The translations under genes were made by a program, and so were the position numbers. A stretch of 64,000 nucleotides of DNA. It comes from Gilliamella apicola. GTDB lineage: Bacteria; Pseudomonadota; Gammaproteobacteria; Enterobacterales; Orbaceae. Positions 49,126-58,984 of the stretch are shown in pieces (the first letter of the stretch is position 1; each line of letters opens with the position of its first letter). The stretch is taken from assembly GCF_003202915.1 (NCBI RefSeq), contig NZ_QGLP01000005.1:186001-250000 (forward strand), in the 5' to 3' direction. The notes under the pieces are model-generated. The model saw only the letters and a program-made list of their open reading frames with translations, made no database searches and was not told the origin of the DNA.

Positions 49126-50208
49126 TTATAAGTCATACTGTTCAAAGAGCGGTTTTCGCCAACCAGATAAAATCTCTGGGATATCGCCTTTTTTATCTTT
49201 TTTCCATTGTACATATTGGTTAATTAATCGTCTTGAAAGAATTAATTCACTACTAAGACCGGTTTTTGATGAAATTTTTTCAGCAATTTGCTTTAATAAA
49301 TCAGCGGTATCTTTATAATTTGGATAACTATTGATTCTTTGAATGGCAGGAATATTTGGTATTGGTTCTTGCAATATTGTCAAAATGGTCTGACCATATA
49401 AACGCACTTCTTTTCCCTTCATGCCTAATTTATCTAACTCAGCTAAAGAGGTAGGTTGATAACGAGCGATTTTCCATAAAATCACTTCGTTAACAACAAA
49501 ATTCAAAGCAATATCTTGAGTTTTGGCTAATTGATATCGCCAACATGCTAGTTTGGCCAATTGACCTAAACTATTACCTTTCAATTGCCAACTATTTTTA
49601 ATATTTAAATAAGCATTTTGCGGATCAAACGGTAAACATTTTCGCGCAATAAGATTTTGACTCTCTTGATAAGCAGCATCTAGATAATTGTTTGATGTTA
49701 ACTTAGATTTTAAAATATTCATTAATGGAAAAAGATATAACACATCATTAATCGCATAATCACACTGCTTATCAGTCAAAGGACGTTTTAACCAATCGGT
49801 ACGTGTTTCACTTTTATCTAACTCAATGTCGAGATATTTATTAACCAAACTAGCGTAACCACTACTAATTGGATTATCTAAGAACGAAGCTAGAATTTGG
49901 CTATCGATAACCGGAGTTGGGACACAATTAAAGGCATGAAGAAACACCTCAATATCTTCGCTACAAGAATGAAAGTATTTTTCGATTTTAGGATTCGCTA
50001 AAATAGCCCAAAAATCCTGCCATTGGGTGATATTAAGCGGATCAATTAAAGCAGCATGTTCTCCATCAAAAACCTGTATAAGTCCTAATTGAGGATAAAA
50101 TGTTCGCATGCGAACAAATTCAGTATCTAAGGCGATAGCGTTACTATTTTCAATTTTCCGACAATAACTGGCTAATTCTTCATTACTGATAATAAATTGA
50201 TAATTCAA
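49126..50208 (-). CDS. rnd: Ribonuclease D with TTG start codon
   Basis: 360 aa (E. coli 375). The DEDD exonuclease domain has LDTEFVRMRTFYPQLGLIQ near residue 27, HSCSEDIEVF near 90 and YAINDVLYL near 150, followed by an HRDC domain (about 205-290; VVNEVILWKIARYQPTSLAELDKL). It trims tRNA 3' ends. The start is TTG at 50208, with AGGAA nine bases upstream. E. coli rnd also starts with UUG, a feature that limits its expression, so the rare codon is conserved. Confidence 0.95.
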   Translation of the reverse strand: MNYQFIISNEELASYCRKIENSNAIALDTEFVRMRTFYPQLGLIQVFDGEHAALIDPLNITQWQDFWAILANPKIEKYFHSCSEDIEVFLHAFNCVPTPVIDSQILASFLDNPISSGYASLVNKYLDIELDKSETRTDWLKRPLTDKQCDYAINDVLYLFPLMNILKSKLTSNNYLDAAYQESQNLIARKCLPFDPQNAYLNIKNSWQLKGNSLGQLAKLACWRYQLAKTQDIALNFVVNEVILWKIARYQPTSLAELDKLGMKGKEVRLYGQTILTILQEPIPNIPAIQRINSYPNYKDTADLLKQIAEKISSKTGLSSELILSRRLINQYVQWKKDKKGDIPEILSGWRKPLFEQYDL

Positions 50209-50232
50209 AATATGATTCCTATTTAAAATAAT

Positions 50233-51387
50233 CTATTCTGCTGTCGTTTTTGGAGCAAATGAGACATCGATTACGACAATTTCAGACCGCGTCATAAGTC
50301 TTAATGGCGGTCCACCAAATCCATAACCACAACTCACGATATTAGTGAAATGATGATTACTATCTTGATAAATTCCATAACCATTTTTATACATCATCGC
50401 CACCAAAATATTGATGGGAAAAATTTGTCCACCATGAGTATGCCCCGAAAGCATCAGATCTACATTTTGTTCGGAGACTTCATTAATATTTCGTGGTTGA
50501 TGATCTAATAAAATGATTGGTTTCTCTGGCTGAGCAAACATAATCAAATCGGATAAAGAAGCTCGATTAACATCATAGCGAGATGAAGAAAAATCATCCC
50601 GCCCTATTAATGTAATACCCAACTCATCAAGATAAACAATGTCATCTTTTAAAACTTTTAAATTTGCTTGTTTAAATGCAGCAATGATATCTTCCTCACG
50701 ATTATCGGTAGCATGAGTCCCTAAATATTCATGGTTGCCAAAAATAATATAATTACCATATTTTGACTGCAATTTTCGAAACTGTTTATCAAAACCTTTT
50801 TCTATAAAAGGTTTTAAACGTGCATCTAGTGTATCACCGGTTATCATAATAAAATCTGGTTTTAAGGCATTTACCTTTTCCACCATTTGTTGCACCGTTT
50901 TACTAGAAGTATCTGCATTAATATGAATGTCGGAAAGTTGAACAATTCTTAAGTGGTCAATTTTAGCTGATTTAGCAATATCAACTTGATAATGGACTAT
51001 TTGAGGATTTATCGCCATTTCATGACCAAAGCAGAACAAAGCTAAAACGGCAATAATATAGCTGACCTTAAACCATAAATGGGGTTTAAACTGTTTCTTA
51101 CTAAGCCAATAAATTACATCAAAAATAACGGTTATGAAAACACTACAAATTATTAAACCTGAAATGGTTATTAATAAAAGATGTAACCATGAGACTAAAA
51201 AATCATTGAATAATCGGGCAAATGTTAACGATAATCCGGCAAAACAGATCACAAACCAATAGATAATCTGACAAAAACCGGTTAAATGAACATTAAACCA
51301 AAACTGCCAGCGTCTACCTAAGTAGAATGTGACCAAAACATTAATAATAATTGTTGCCAAAATGGCTGTAAAATCAACCAAAGTCAT
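50233..51387 (-). CDS. Membrane-anchored metallophosphoesterase
   Basis: 384 aa from the ATG at 51387; a TTG at 51450 would add 21 residues and overlap the divergent cmoA gene. Four N-terminal membrane segments (to about residue 145) precede a calcineurin-like phosphoesterase domain: QLSDIHINADT near 168, MITGDTLD near 200, FGNHEYLGT near 232 and SGHTHGGQIFPIN near 330. These supply the two-metal ligands. Relatives include YkuE/YaeI-type enzymes that act on UDP-sugar lipids. The substrate here is unknown. Confidence 0.9.
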   Translation of the reverse strand: MTLVDFTAILATIIINVLVTFYLGRRWQFWFNVHLTGFCQIIYWFVICFAGLSLTFARLFNDFLVSWLHLLLITISGLIICSVFITVIFDVIYWLSKKQFKPHLWFKVSYIIAVLALFCFGHEMAINPQIVHYQVDIAKSAKIDHLRIVQLSDIHINADTSSKTVQQMVEKVNALKPDFIMITGDTLDARLKPFIEKGFDKQFRKLQSKYGNYIIFGNHEYLGTHATDNREEDIIAAFKQANLKVLKDDIVYLDELGITLIGRDDFSSSRYDVNRASLSDLIMFAQPEKPIILLDHQPRNINEVSEQNVDLMLSGHTHGGQIFPINILVAMMYKNGYGIYQDSNHHFTNIVSCGYGFGGPPLRLMTRSEIVVIDVSFAPKTTAE

Positions 51388-51389
51388 AA

Positions 51390-52190
<801 letters not shown>

Positions 52191-52225
52191 CCTCCAGTTC
52201 TAATCTATTAACTAAGGAAAAAAGA

Positions 52226-53194
52226 ATGATTGATTTTGGTGATTTTTACCAAATTATCGCAAAAAATAAACTTAAAAATTGGCTTGAAGTGTTACCTGCT
52301 CAATTAGCCAATTGGCAAAAACAGAATATTGATAATCGCTTCACTCAATGGATCAACAGTATTAAACATTTACCGGCGATTACTCCTTTTCAAATCGATT
52401 TGCGCAGCAGCGTAACAGCAAAAACAGAGCAACCTTTATCTGACGGCGAACAGCAACGAATCACCCAATTGTTAAAAACTATGATGCCGTGGCGTAAAGG
52501 ACCATTCTATCTTTATGGTGTGGATATCGACACCGAATGGCGTTCTGATTGGAAATGGGAAAGATTAGTTGATCATATCGAGGACTTAGAAGGTAAAACT
52601 GTTCTCGATGTAGGTTGTAATAGTGGTTACCATTTGTGGCGTATGGTTGGTGCTGGCGCTAAATTGGCGGTAGGCATTGATCCTATGGCACTTTATTTAT
52701 GCCAATTTGAAGCAATTCGCAAACTTTTAGGTAATGATCAACGAGCTCATTTGTTACCATTGGGTATTGAAGAGTTGCCAAAACTAAAGGCATTTGATAC
52801 GGTTTTTTCAATGGGCGTATTATATCATCGACGATCGCCGTTAGATCATCTTTTTCAATTAAAAGATCAGTTAGTTGAAGGTGGTCAACTAGTACTCGAA
52901 ACCTTAATTATTGAGGGAGCTGAAAATCAAGCATTAATGCCTGGTGAACGTTATGCACAAATGCGAAATGTTTATTTTATTCCATCAGTACCCACTATGA
53001 TTAATTGGTTACATAAATGTGGTTTTAAAGAGGTAGACATGGTTGATATGTCGAAAACCAGTTTGGATGAACAACGTAAAACTGCATGGATGGAATCTGA
53101 TTCATTAGCTGAATTTTTGGATCCTAACGATTTATCGAAAACGGTTGAAGGTTATCCTGCCCCAATGCGAGCAGTATTTGTAGCCAAAAAATAA
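52226..53194 (+). CDS. cmoB: tRNA U34 carboxymethyltransferase
   Basis: 322 aa (E. coli 323). The N-terminal helical part precedes a class I methyltransferase fold: [25 protein letters not shown]-type segment near 90-115, [14 protein letters not shown] near 126-139, [12 protein letters not shown] near 195 and [16 protein letters not shown] near 232. It transfers the carboxymethyl group from carboxy-SAM to 5-hydroxyuridine 34, giving cmo5U in tRNAs. AAGGAAAA precedes the ATG. Confidence 0.97.
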   Translation: MIDFGDFYQIIAKNKLKNWLEVLPAQLANWQKQNIDNRFTQWINSIKHLPAITPFQIDLRSSVTAKTEQPLSDGEQQRITQLLKTMMPWRKGPFYLYGVDIDTEWRSDWKWERLVDHIEDLEGKTVLDVGCNSGYHLWRMVGAGAKLAVGIDPMALYLCQFEAIRKLLGNDQRAHLLPLGIEELPKLKAFDTVFSMGVLYHRRSPLDHLFQLKDQLVEGGQLVLETLIIEGAENQALMPGERYAQMRNVYFIPSVPTMINWLHKCGFKEVDMVDMSKTSLDEQRKTAWMESDSLAEFLDPNDLSKTVEGYPAPMRAVFVAKK

Positions 53195-53395
53195 TAAATT
53201 CAACCGACTTGAAATGACAAAAATCGCTGTTTTTTTAGTTTTATTAAGGTGCGAATTAACACATTAGTTTTTCAGAATGATAGGTACTTAACTGAAACTT
53301 TATTCAAATTAATGCAATGAAACTAATTACTGCAAAAAAAGCAGAACGCTTTATCTTAAATTAGTTAATGAAATTTAAAAACAGGCATCTAGCCC

Positions 53396-53433
53396 GTTAA
53401 CTTGTTATTGTTCTGTTAACTTATTATTGTTCT
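53396..53433 (+). repeat. 19-bp tandem duplication
   Basis: GTTAACTTGTTATTGTTCT (53396-53414) is followed at once by a copy with one change (53415-53433). The second copy covers the stop codon region of the adjacent pseudogene fragment. Confidence 0.85.
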
Positions 53434-53620
53434 ACTAAAGTTAATTTAGCGATAACCGGAATATGATCACTGACTAATGGCCAATTTGTCCACTGCCATT
53501 ACTCGCCATTATTAAAATTAGCAATGGTAATTGAGGGCCTATCTTTATTAACATATACGTTATTGGGTGATGTACTATATTGAGTTTTAACTAAATCTTC
53601 TGAGGCATAACTATACGAAA
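53424..53620 (-). pseudogene. C-terminal fragment of an endonuclease/exonuclease/phosphatase-type protein
   Basis: On the minus strand the frame reads YSYASEDLVKTQYSTS, then VYVNKDRPSITIANFNNGE, a TAA stop, then WQWTNWPLVSDHIPVIAKL and a final stop. The SDHIPV motif is the C-terminal catalytic histidine site of the EEP fold, also found in the intact gene next door (SDHYPV). The N-terminal two thirds are gone. The fragment is not close enough to its neighbour to be a recent copy. Confidence 0.75.
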
Positions 53621-53763
53621 CAAAAGAAAAAAAACAAATGATATGGAAGTATGCATTAATTCGATAGTATGTCTATCATTAATAACATTATAATAGTGAG
53701 ACACCTAAAAGCTTATTTACCAATAGTCCAGTTAACTTGATGTTTTTTAGTAAAATAGAAACT

Positions 53764-53794
53764 CAAAAGCTATATCTTTCTCATATAGCTTTTG
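53764..53794 (-). terminator. Terminator of the secreted EEP-family gene
   Basis: CAAAAGCTATAT (53764-53775) and ATATAGCTTTTG (53783-53794) form a perfect 12-bp stem just beyond the minus-strand stop. T-containing sequence follows on that strand. Confidence 0.75.
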
Positions 53795-53805
53795 ATCGAC
53801 TAAAA

Positions 53806-54705
53806 TTATTTATTATTGATAATCATCTGAACCGGATAGTGATCGGAATATTTATCTGTAAAATCATCTTTTAACACCTTAACATCAATCACATTATTTT
53901 TAAGCGATGGAGAAACGTAAATATAATCATAACGTAAAGGCACTGATGCTTGATCATAAAATACTTTAGTTGGTGCTGTTGAAATAAATTCTTTATGTTT
54001 TAACTTTAAAGCATCAATATATCCAGCATCAAGCAGGTTTTGCTGTACAGTATAACTTAGTTGCCCATTGACCAGATTTTCCAAAATTGGTCTTTTCTTC
54101 TGTTTTTCTTTGATATCCTCTAAAAGCGTACTTTTATCATAGTCAGATTTATCAGCTGGTGAGAAAGAGTTCAAATCACCGGCTATTATCCATTTTCCGT
54201 TAGGATCACGGCTGTATTTGATTGAATCAATAATCAAATTGATTTCATCAATCCGTTTAGCTGTCCAAAAAGGATTCATATGGGTGATCACAAAATGATA
54301 ATTACCAACATCAGCAAACAACGCACCATGCCATAAGTTATCGACTACTTTATTCACATTGACGATAGGATATTTTGAGGTAATAGCAACAGGAAAAAAA
54401 GCCGGATCATCTGGAGATTCTTTTAAAAGTACCGCGTATTTATGGCCATAATCAGCTGCAAATTTTTCAAGCTTTTCACGAGTAAAGAAATTCATCTCTT
54501 GCCATGCGATGATGTCAGCATCTTGTGCTTTCGCCCAATCTATATATTGCTGTTTACCTTCACTTTCATCCAATTTCATGCCGTTATAAACATTATAACT
54601 GATGATTTTTAGTTGTTTGGCATCATCGAGTGATGCATAAACATTTGAAGTACAAAGAATGATCCCACCGACCAATGCGGCCATTTTTAATTTTGTTTTA
54701 TTCAT
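53806..54705 (-). CDS. Secreted endonuclease/exonuclease/phosphatase family protein
   Basis: 299 aa with a signal peptide of about 24 residues (VYAS). EEP fold: ISYNVYNGM near 35, AWQEMNFFTRE near 67 (metal Glu), FVITHMNPFW near 133, WIIAGDLNSFSP near 172 (Asp, Asn) and KYSDHYPVQ near 287 (catalytic His). The family includes DNases, sphingomyelinases and sugar-phosphate phosphatases, and the substrate cannot be read. Export makes a role in nutrient scavenging or host interaction possible. Confidence 0.88.
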   Translation of the reverse strand: MNKTKLKMAALVGGIILCTSNVYASLDDAKQLKIISYNVYNGMKLDESEGKQQYIDWAKAQDADIIAWQEMNFFTREKLEKFAADYGHKYAVLLKESPDDPAFFPVAITSKYPIVNVNKVVDNLWHGALFADVGNYHFVITHMNPFWTAKRIDEINLIIDSIKYSRDPNGKWIIAGDLNSFSPADKSDYDKSTLLEDIKEKQKKRPILENLVNGQLSYTVQQNLLDAGYIDALKLKHKEFISTAPTKVFYDQASVPLRYDYIYVSPSLKNNVIDVKVLKDDFTDKYSDHYPVQMIINNK

Positions 54706-54883
54706 AAGATATTCCTTTCATTAATTAACTCATCTTAGATATTATATTGATTAGAATTTAATCATACTTTTTTTTATAATTTATGTGATTTATATCAATA
54801 AAATCATTTACAAATCGTGCTAATTAGTGATCACGAACACGAAAATTATTTATCTAAGAATAATTTTTCCTTGTTAAGAAAAA

Positions 54884-54911
54884 AGGCACCTAGTAATTCA
54901 ATTAGGTGCCT
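54884..54911 (-). terminator. Terminator downstream of the lipoprotein fragment
   Basis: AGGCACCTA (54884-54892) pairs with TAGGTGCCT (54903-54911). On the minus strand TTTTTTC follows the stem. Confidence 0.85.
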
Positions 54912-54952
54912 ATAAATATAGTATTTATTACTCAACTCAATATATGACCATA

Positions 54953-55196
54953 TTATTTAATAATGAACAGATTTTTTTGATCGGTATCTCTTAATGCTGA
55001 TTCAATTTCTCTCGTTGCAGACATATAAGTATGATTTGGATCATTTTCTGCAGTACATTTTTCCATCATACTACGTTTTTCTCTAAAATTATCTTTGGTG
55101 GTTATTTGACTATATAATTTAGTCAAATTTTCACCCTTTAAGGTAAAGAGGTTGTTCCAATCATTTAAATGTTGTATTACAAATTGCCTACCTCAT
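54953..55196 (-). pseudogene. C-terminal fragment paralogous to the adjacent lipoprotein
   Basis: The minus-strand frame reads GRQFVIQHLNDWNNLFTLKG, then a middle part with MMEKCTAENDPNHTYMSA and an end at DQKNLFIIK. It aligns with the end of the next gene: KKYLAETLANWQQLFTLKG, LCPKEIDPEQTYYPA, IHFYIIK. The N-terminus, signal and start are missing. It keeps a terminator, so it was once a full tandem paralogue. Confidence 0.82.
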
Positions 55197-55271
55197 CACA
55201 TTAATTAATCCTATATTAATGATTTGTAATATTTTATCATTAGAAAATGGCTATGGTTAATATAAAAAAAT

Positions 55272-55309
55272 AAAAGGCATAAATTTAATTATCAGAATTT
55301 ATGCCTTTT
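55272..55309 (-). terminator. Terminator of the 309-aa lipoprotein gene
   Basis: AAAAGGCATAAATT (55272-55285) and AATTTATGCCTTTT (55296-55309) form a perfect 14-bp stem. On the minus strand TATTTTTTTA follows. Confidence 0.9.
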
Positions 55310-55349
55310 ATATTTATATTTTGTTTCTTCGAAAAGGTGATTTTTACAT

Positions 55350-56279
55350 TTATTTAATGATGTAAAAATGAATATCTCGAGTTTTATCTAAAATTTGATC
55401 TAATTGACGAAATGCTGGGTAATAGGTTTGTTCTGGATCGATCTCTTTAGGGCAAAGTTTTTTAGAATCTACTAATGCATATCTACCTTTATCGCCACCT
55501 AATTCTTCATACTTATTGGCAAAATCGTTACCTTTTAATGTAAACAGTTGTTGCCAATTAGCTAATGTTTCCGCTAAGTATTTTTTACCTGGTTCACATT
55601 TAATTCCATCTAGATTAATTGTCGGGAACACATATTGATTAATTTCGGTCAATTTAACTGGTTCGTTAGGGAAGCTTAAATCCTCTTCTAAACCGTCTTC
55701 TTTAAGATAATTCATATATTCGTGTTCACGATAAACTTTAGTTTTACGAACTTGATAAGCCTGATTACTATTAATTCTTTCAGAAACTTCTTCAGGCATT
55801 TCTTCGTCAATAGTATAGTCCCATCGGTTATGTTCGTCTTCAATGAAAACATCATTAACAACTTTTACCGGCAGCTCAACCTCTTCTTTTTCACCATTCA
55901 AAATGACAGTGACCTTATTAAGCGTTTTTTCATACATCTTATCATAAGCTTCATCGGTGGTATTGTCGGTTGCATAGATAAAAGTATGGAACATATAGTT
56001 GCTTTGGGTTGGATTAATAAAACCGCTACCAGAAAATTTAGCTGGTTTGACAACAAAATTAACCGACTGATTGTTATAGGTTAAACTATGTTTACCATAT
56101 TCGAAAGTATATGAAGTTTTAGAGTTGGCAGGTATGGTTAATTCTTTACCATCAATGGCAATGACAATTTCATTTGCAGTAGGATTATCAATTACCCGCA
56201 CTACTGACGTTGGACCACTAAAACAGCTACAAAGCGTAAAACCGCAAGCAATTAATGCGGAATATTGTATTTTTTTCAT
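55350..56279 (-). CDS. Uncharacterised lipoprotein
   Basis: 309 aa from the ATG at 56279; a TTG at 56288 could add three residues. The signal peptide ends in a cysteine-rich lipobox-like LCSC (about residues 15-18), so lipidation is likely. A small beta-rich domain (about 25-100: VRVIDNPTANEIVIAIDGKELTIPANS) precedes a charged middle part and a C-terminal domain (about 225-309). I do not recognise the family. A truncated paralogue lies directly downstream, so this is a duplicated accessory gene. Confidence 0.82.
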   Translation of the reverse strand: MKKIQYSALIACGFTLCSCFSGPTSVVRVIDNPTANEIVIAIDGKELTIPANSKTSYTFEYGKHSLTYNNQSVNFVVKPAKFSGSGFINPTQSNYMFHTFIYATDNTTDEAYDKMYEKTLNKVTVILNGEKEEVELPVKVVNDVFIEDEHNRWDYTIDEEMPEEVSERINSNQAYQVRKTKVYREHEYMNYLKEDGLEEDLSFPNEPVKLTEINQYVFPTINLDGIKCEPGKKYLAETLANWQQLFTLKGNDFANKYEELGGDKGRYALVDSKKLCPKEIDPEQTYYPAFRQLDQILDKTRDIHFYIIK

Positions 56280-56429
56280 CACATTCAATTATTATTTTAT
56301 AACTTAAGGGATGTTAATTCTATCATGTTAAAAATTATAATAAATAAATAATTTAACTTTTAAGTAATTTGATGAAAATCCTCAAACATCAGTTTAACTT
56401 CAACCTTTGAATTGTTTTATGCAATAGAT

Positions 56430-56467
56430 AAAAATATCCCAACAATGTCAAATGTGAGGATATTTTT
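56430..56467 (-). terminator. Terminator of the MetQ-like gene
   Basis: AAAAATATCC (56430-56439) pairs with GGATATTTTT (56458-56467), just beyond the minus-strand stop. Confidence 0.75.
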
Positions 56468-56477
56468 AATAGATTGA

Positions 56478-57302
56478 TTATTGTTGTGGCCAAATAAAAC
56501 GCCCTTTTGCATCAGGATCTTGATTAATGAATTTTTTAAGTGCATCGGATTGATAAAGTTGTTTCACATCTTGCGCCCATTTAGTATTTAAATTCTCTTT
56601 CTTAACCACAACCATTAATTCAAGGTTCGCCGTTAACTTTTCCTGAACTAAAACATTATCTGCTGGAATATGACTTAACCATGCAATTCCGCCTGGCATT
56701 ATGGCGTAATCAACTTCATTAAGTATTCTCGGCATCATTTCAGATAATATTGCTTTAAACTTCAAATTATATTTATTTTCGTCTATAGCATTTAAATCTA
56801 AAATACCTACATTACTTCCGGATTTTAAGGTAATCCAATGCAAACTTTGTAATAATTGTAAAGAACGCGCTTGATTTGCCGGATCATTCGGTATAAGTAT
56901 AGTCTGCCCATCGGCAATCTCATTAATTGAATGATGTTTTTGTGAAAAAAGCGCCGCAGAAATAGAAGGAATGTGGACTAAAGAGACCAGATCGCTTTTA
57001 GTCTCTTTATTATACACATCAAGATAGGATTGATGTTGCGCAGCATTAAGATCAATACTGCCCTCAACTAAAGCGGTATTTGAATCTCTTAGTGAACTGA
57101 AATTCACTAATCTAACCTTATATCCTTGTTTTTCCAAAGCGGGTTTGACCACTTTTTCCATCATGATGTTGTGCATACTAGGTGGTAAACCAACCACAAT
57201 TTCCTTTTTATCTTGTTGGGTGGTATGGCTTGAGTCTGACTTGTTGTCACACCCCTGCAATATAAATCCCAACAGAATAAATATGTAAATATATTTTTTC
57301 AT
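56478..57302 (-). CDS. MetQ/NlpA-family substrate-binding lipoprotein, orphan
   Basis: 274 aa from the ATG at 57302, which has GGGAG seven bases upstream; a GTG at 57308 is less likely. Lipobox LQGC gives a lipidated cysteine near residue 18. The NLPA fold shows as KEIVVGLPPSMHNIMMEKVVKPALEKQGY and DLNAAQHQSYLD near 85-95. Members bind D/L-methionine or related amino acids for the MetNI importer. No metN or metI gene is adjacent. The protein may serve a transporter elsewhere or bind another amino acid. Confidence 0.88.
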   Translation of the reverse strand: MKKYIYIFILLGFILQGCDNKSDSSHTTQQDKKEIVVGLPPSMHNIMMEKVVKPALEKQGYKVRLVNFSSLRDSNTALVEGSIDLNAAQHQSYLDVYNKETKSDLVSLVHIPSISAALFSQKHHSINEIADGQTILIPNDPANQARSLQLLQSLHWITLKSGSNVGILDLNAIDENKYNLKFKAILSEMMPRILNEVDYAIMPGGIAWLSHIPADNVLVQEKLTANLELMVVVKKENLNTKWAQDVKQLYQSDALKKFINQDPDAKGRFIWPQQ

Positions 57303-57488
57303 GATCACTCCCTATCAAGTTAGATTAGTTAATCTATTTAACAACTAATTCTAAAATTCAGTGATAAACATTATAGTTGCGAATAAACTATCGAGGTAAT
57401 ACGAAAAAATTATATCGATATTCATATTAGATATATATCATGTAACTAATCATTAGTTTTAACGGTAGCTATTTATTTAAAGCAATTT

Positions 57489-58439
57489 TCAGATTGATTG
57501 TTCATGCAAATTTTCTTTTAACCATCTCACAAAAGCTCTAACTTTAGGATTACGTTGCTTGGTAGCAGAAACAACATAGTAATGTTGTTTACAGGCTAAT
57601 GTCATATTAGGAAACGGTGTGATTAACTCGCCTGACGCAAGATATTTGTTGACTATATTTCTTCTTCCCATAGCGATACCCGAATGATTAATTGCCGCAA
57701 GGATAGCTAAATCGAATCTATCAAATAACATCTTAGGTAAATCTTCAAAATCAAGGTCAAGTTTAAAATGCTTCCCCCAAAATTGCCATTCATCAAAATT
57801 TGAATCATATCGCCATGCTTGATTATCGTGTAATATTAGACAATATTTTAGATTTTCAATACATTCATTTAGTTGATATTGTTCAGCATATGAGGGACTA
57901 CATACCGGCACAATGGTTTCATTCATTATATGATAAACATCCAAATCTTCATGTTGCAAATCATCATAATAAATTGCTAAATCAATACTGTGCCGATTAA
58001 AATTGACCACACCATTGCCGGTTAAAATATTCAATGTAATATAAGGATGTTTTTTGTTAAATTCGGATATTCTCGGTACCAGCCATTCTTGTGCAAAGGA
58101 AGGACGAGAATAAATGGTTAGTTGTCCTATCAACTCTTGGTTCTTTATTTCAAATATTTCTCTATTTAGAATTGCCAAGGATTTTTTTAAAATATTAAAT
58201 AGATTTTCACCATCTTGAGTTAACTCAATACGGCGATGAAATCGAGTAAACAGCTTAAAATTAAGCTCTTCTTCAAGTTTGTTAATTTGATGACTAACTG
58301 CACTTGGAGTAATACATAGCTCTTCGGCTGCTCGAATAAACGAACCGTAACGTGCTGCTGCTTCAAAAGTGTGAAATTTAGCTAACTGATATCCTGAAAT
58401 TAATCGATTATTGGTAATAAGACGGTCATCATCAAACAT
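57489..58439 (-). CDS. dsdC: DsdC-like LysR-family regulator
   Basis: 316 aa. The winged helix-turn-helix (about 20-80; KFHTFEAAARYGSFIRAAEELCITPSAVSHQINKLEEEL) is followed by a LysR effector domain with LTIYSRPSFAQEWLVPRISEF, LTGNGVVNFNRHSIDLAIYYDD, ILHDNQAW and AMGRRNIVNKYLASGELITPF. These segments follow E. coli DsdC almost step by step. DsdC activates dsdXA for D-serine uptake and deamination. A broken dsdX lies divergently at 58645, and no dsdA is seen. GGAAG precedes the ATG. Confidence 0.88.
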   Translation of the reverse strand: MFDDDRLITNNRLISGYQLAKFHTFEAAARYGSFIRAAEELCITPSAVSHQINKLEEELNFKLFTRFHRRIELTQDGENLFNILKKSLAILNREIFEIKNQELIGQLTIYSRPSFAQEWLVPRISEFNKKHPYITLNILTGNGVVNFNRHSIDLAIYYDDLQHEDLDVYHIMNETIVPVCSPSYAEQYQLNECIENLKYCLILHDNQAWRYDSNFDEWQFWGKHFKLDLDFEDLPKMLFDRFDLAILAAINHSGIAMGRRNIVNKYLASGELITPFPNMTLACKQHYYVVSATKQRNPKVRAFVRWLKENLHEQSI

Positions 58440-58644
58440 TGTACTTCCTTATCTAATTTTTGCCATTTAACTAAAAATAATAAATTAAATACAACTAGTT
58501 ATTAATAACTTCATTTTTGGGAACTTAATACATTCTTAACCGAACTCAGCTCATGTGAACATGATTAATTATCATTTGTTTGTAATTGATTCATAAAATC
58601 TATTATCTCCGAATTTTTTACTTTAACTAAAATAAGAAAATATT

Positions 58645-58901
58645 ATGAATTCACAAATTTGGGGTTTTGGTGTTTTAATTTCAAATATTTTATTAATTGT
58701 AATAAATATAATCAAATTTAAACTTCTTTCATTTTTAGCTTTATTATTATCTGGCTTTTACGTTGGTGCATTGCTAGTAATAAAACCATGAAATATGATT
58801 GCTTCCATGAAGAAGGTGTTAGTGTTACATTGAGCTTTTTAGCTGCGATAATTGGCTTAGGTGCAATTTTAGGCAAAATGATGAAATGCAAAAATAGTTA
58901 A
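58645..58901 (+). pseudogene. dsdX: Truncated, frameshifted dsdX (Gnt-family permease)
   Basis: From the ATG at 58645 the frame reads MNSQIWGFGVLISNILLIV, then KFKLLSFLALLLSGFYVGALL, and stops near 58790. In another frame the text continues VTLSFLAAIIGLGAILGKMM and stops at 58901. E. coli DsdX begins MHSQIW and has GFLAAVIGLGTILGKMM at the matching place. Only about 85 of roughly 445 codons remain. It is divergent from dsdC, the natural partner. Confidence 0.87.
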
Positions 58902-58924
58902 ATTCAGGAAGAATTTAAATACGC

Positions 58925-58959
58925 TTACTGACAAATGTCCCAATGACATTCGTCAGTAA
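58925..58959. terminator. Hairpin between the dsdX remnant and yajO
   Basis: TTACTGAC (58925-58932) and GTCAGTAA (58952-58959), with an inner pair ATGTC/GACAT, form a stem with a small internal loop. There is no long T run, so it is a weak terminator call. Confidence 0.5.
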
Positions 58960-58984
58960 ATTAAATGTTCTCTATTACGTTTAC

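Larger units (their letters stand above)
53195..53805. other. 611-base interval after cmoB
   Basis: It holds a fragment of an endonuclease-type gene on the minus strand (53424-53620), a 19-bp tandem duplication (53396-53433) and the terminator of the downstream minus-strand gene (53764-53794). No intact gene is seen. Confidence 0.6.
54706..55349. other. 644-base interval with a partial lipoprotein duplicate
   Basis: It contains a truncated copy of the C-terminus of the neighbouring lipoprotein (54953-55196) and two minus-strand terminators. No intact gene is seen. Confidence 0.6.
58440..58984. other. 545-base interval containing the dsdX remnant
   Basis: It includes the divergent control region of dsdC, the broken dsdX (58645-58901) and a hairpin at 58925-58959. 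Confidence 0.6.

Noticed and set aside
54770-54800. CRP-like site (TGTGATTTATATCAAT)
   Set aside because: The second half-site departs from consensus at several positions, so it is not distinguishable from AT-rich background.
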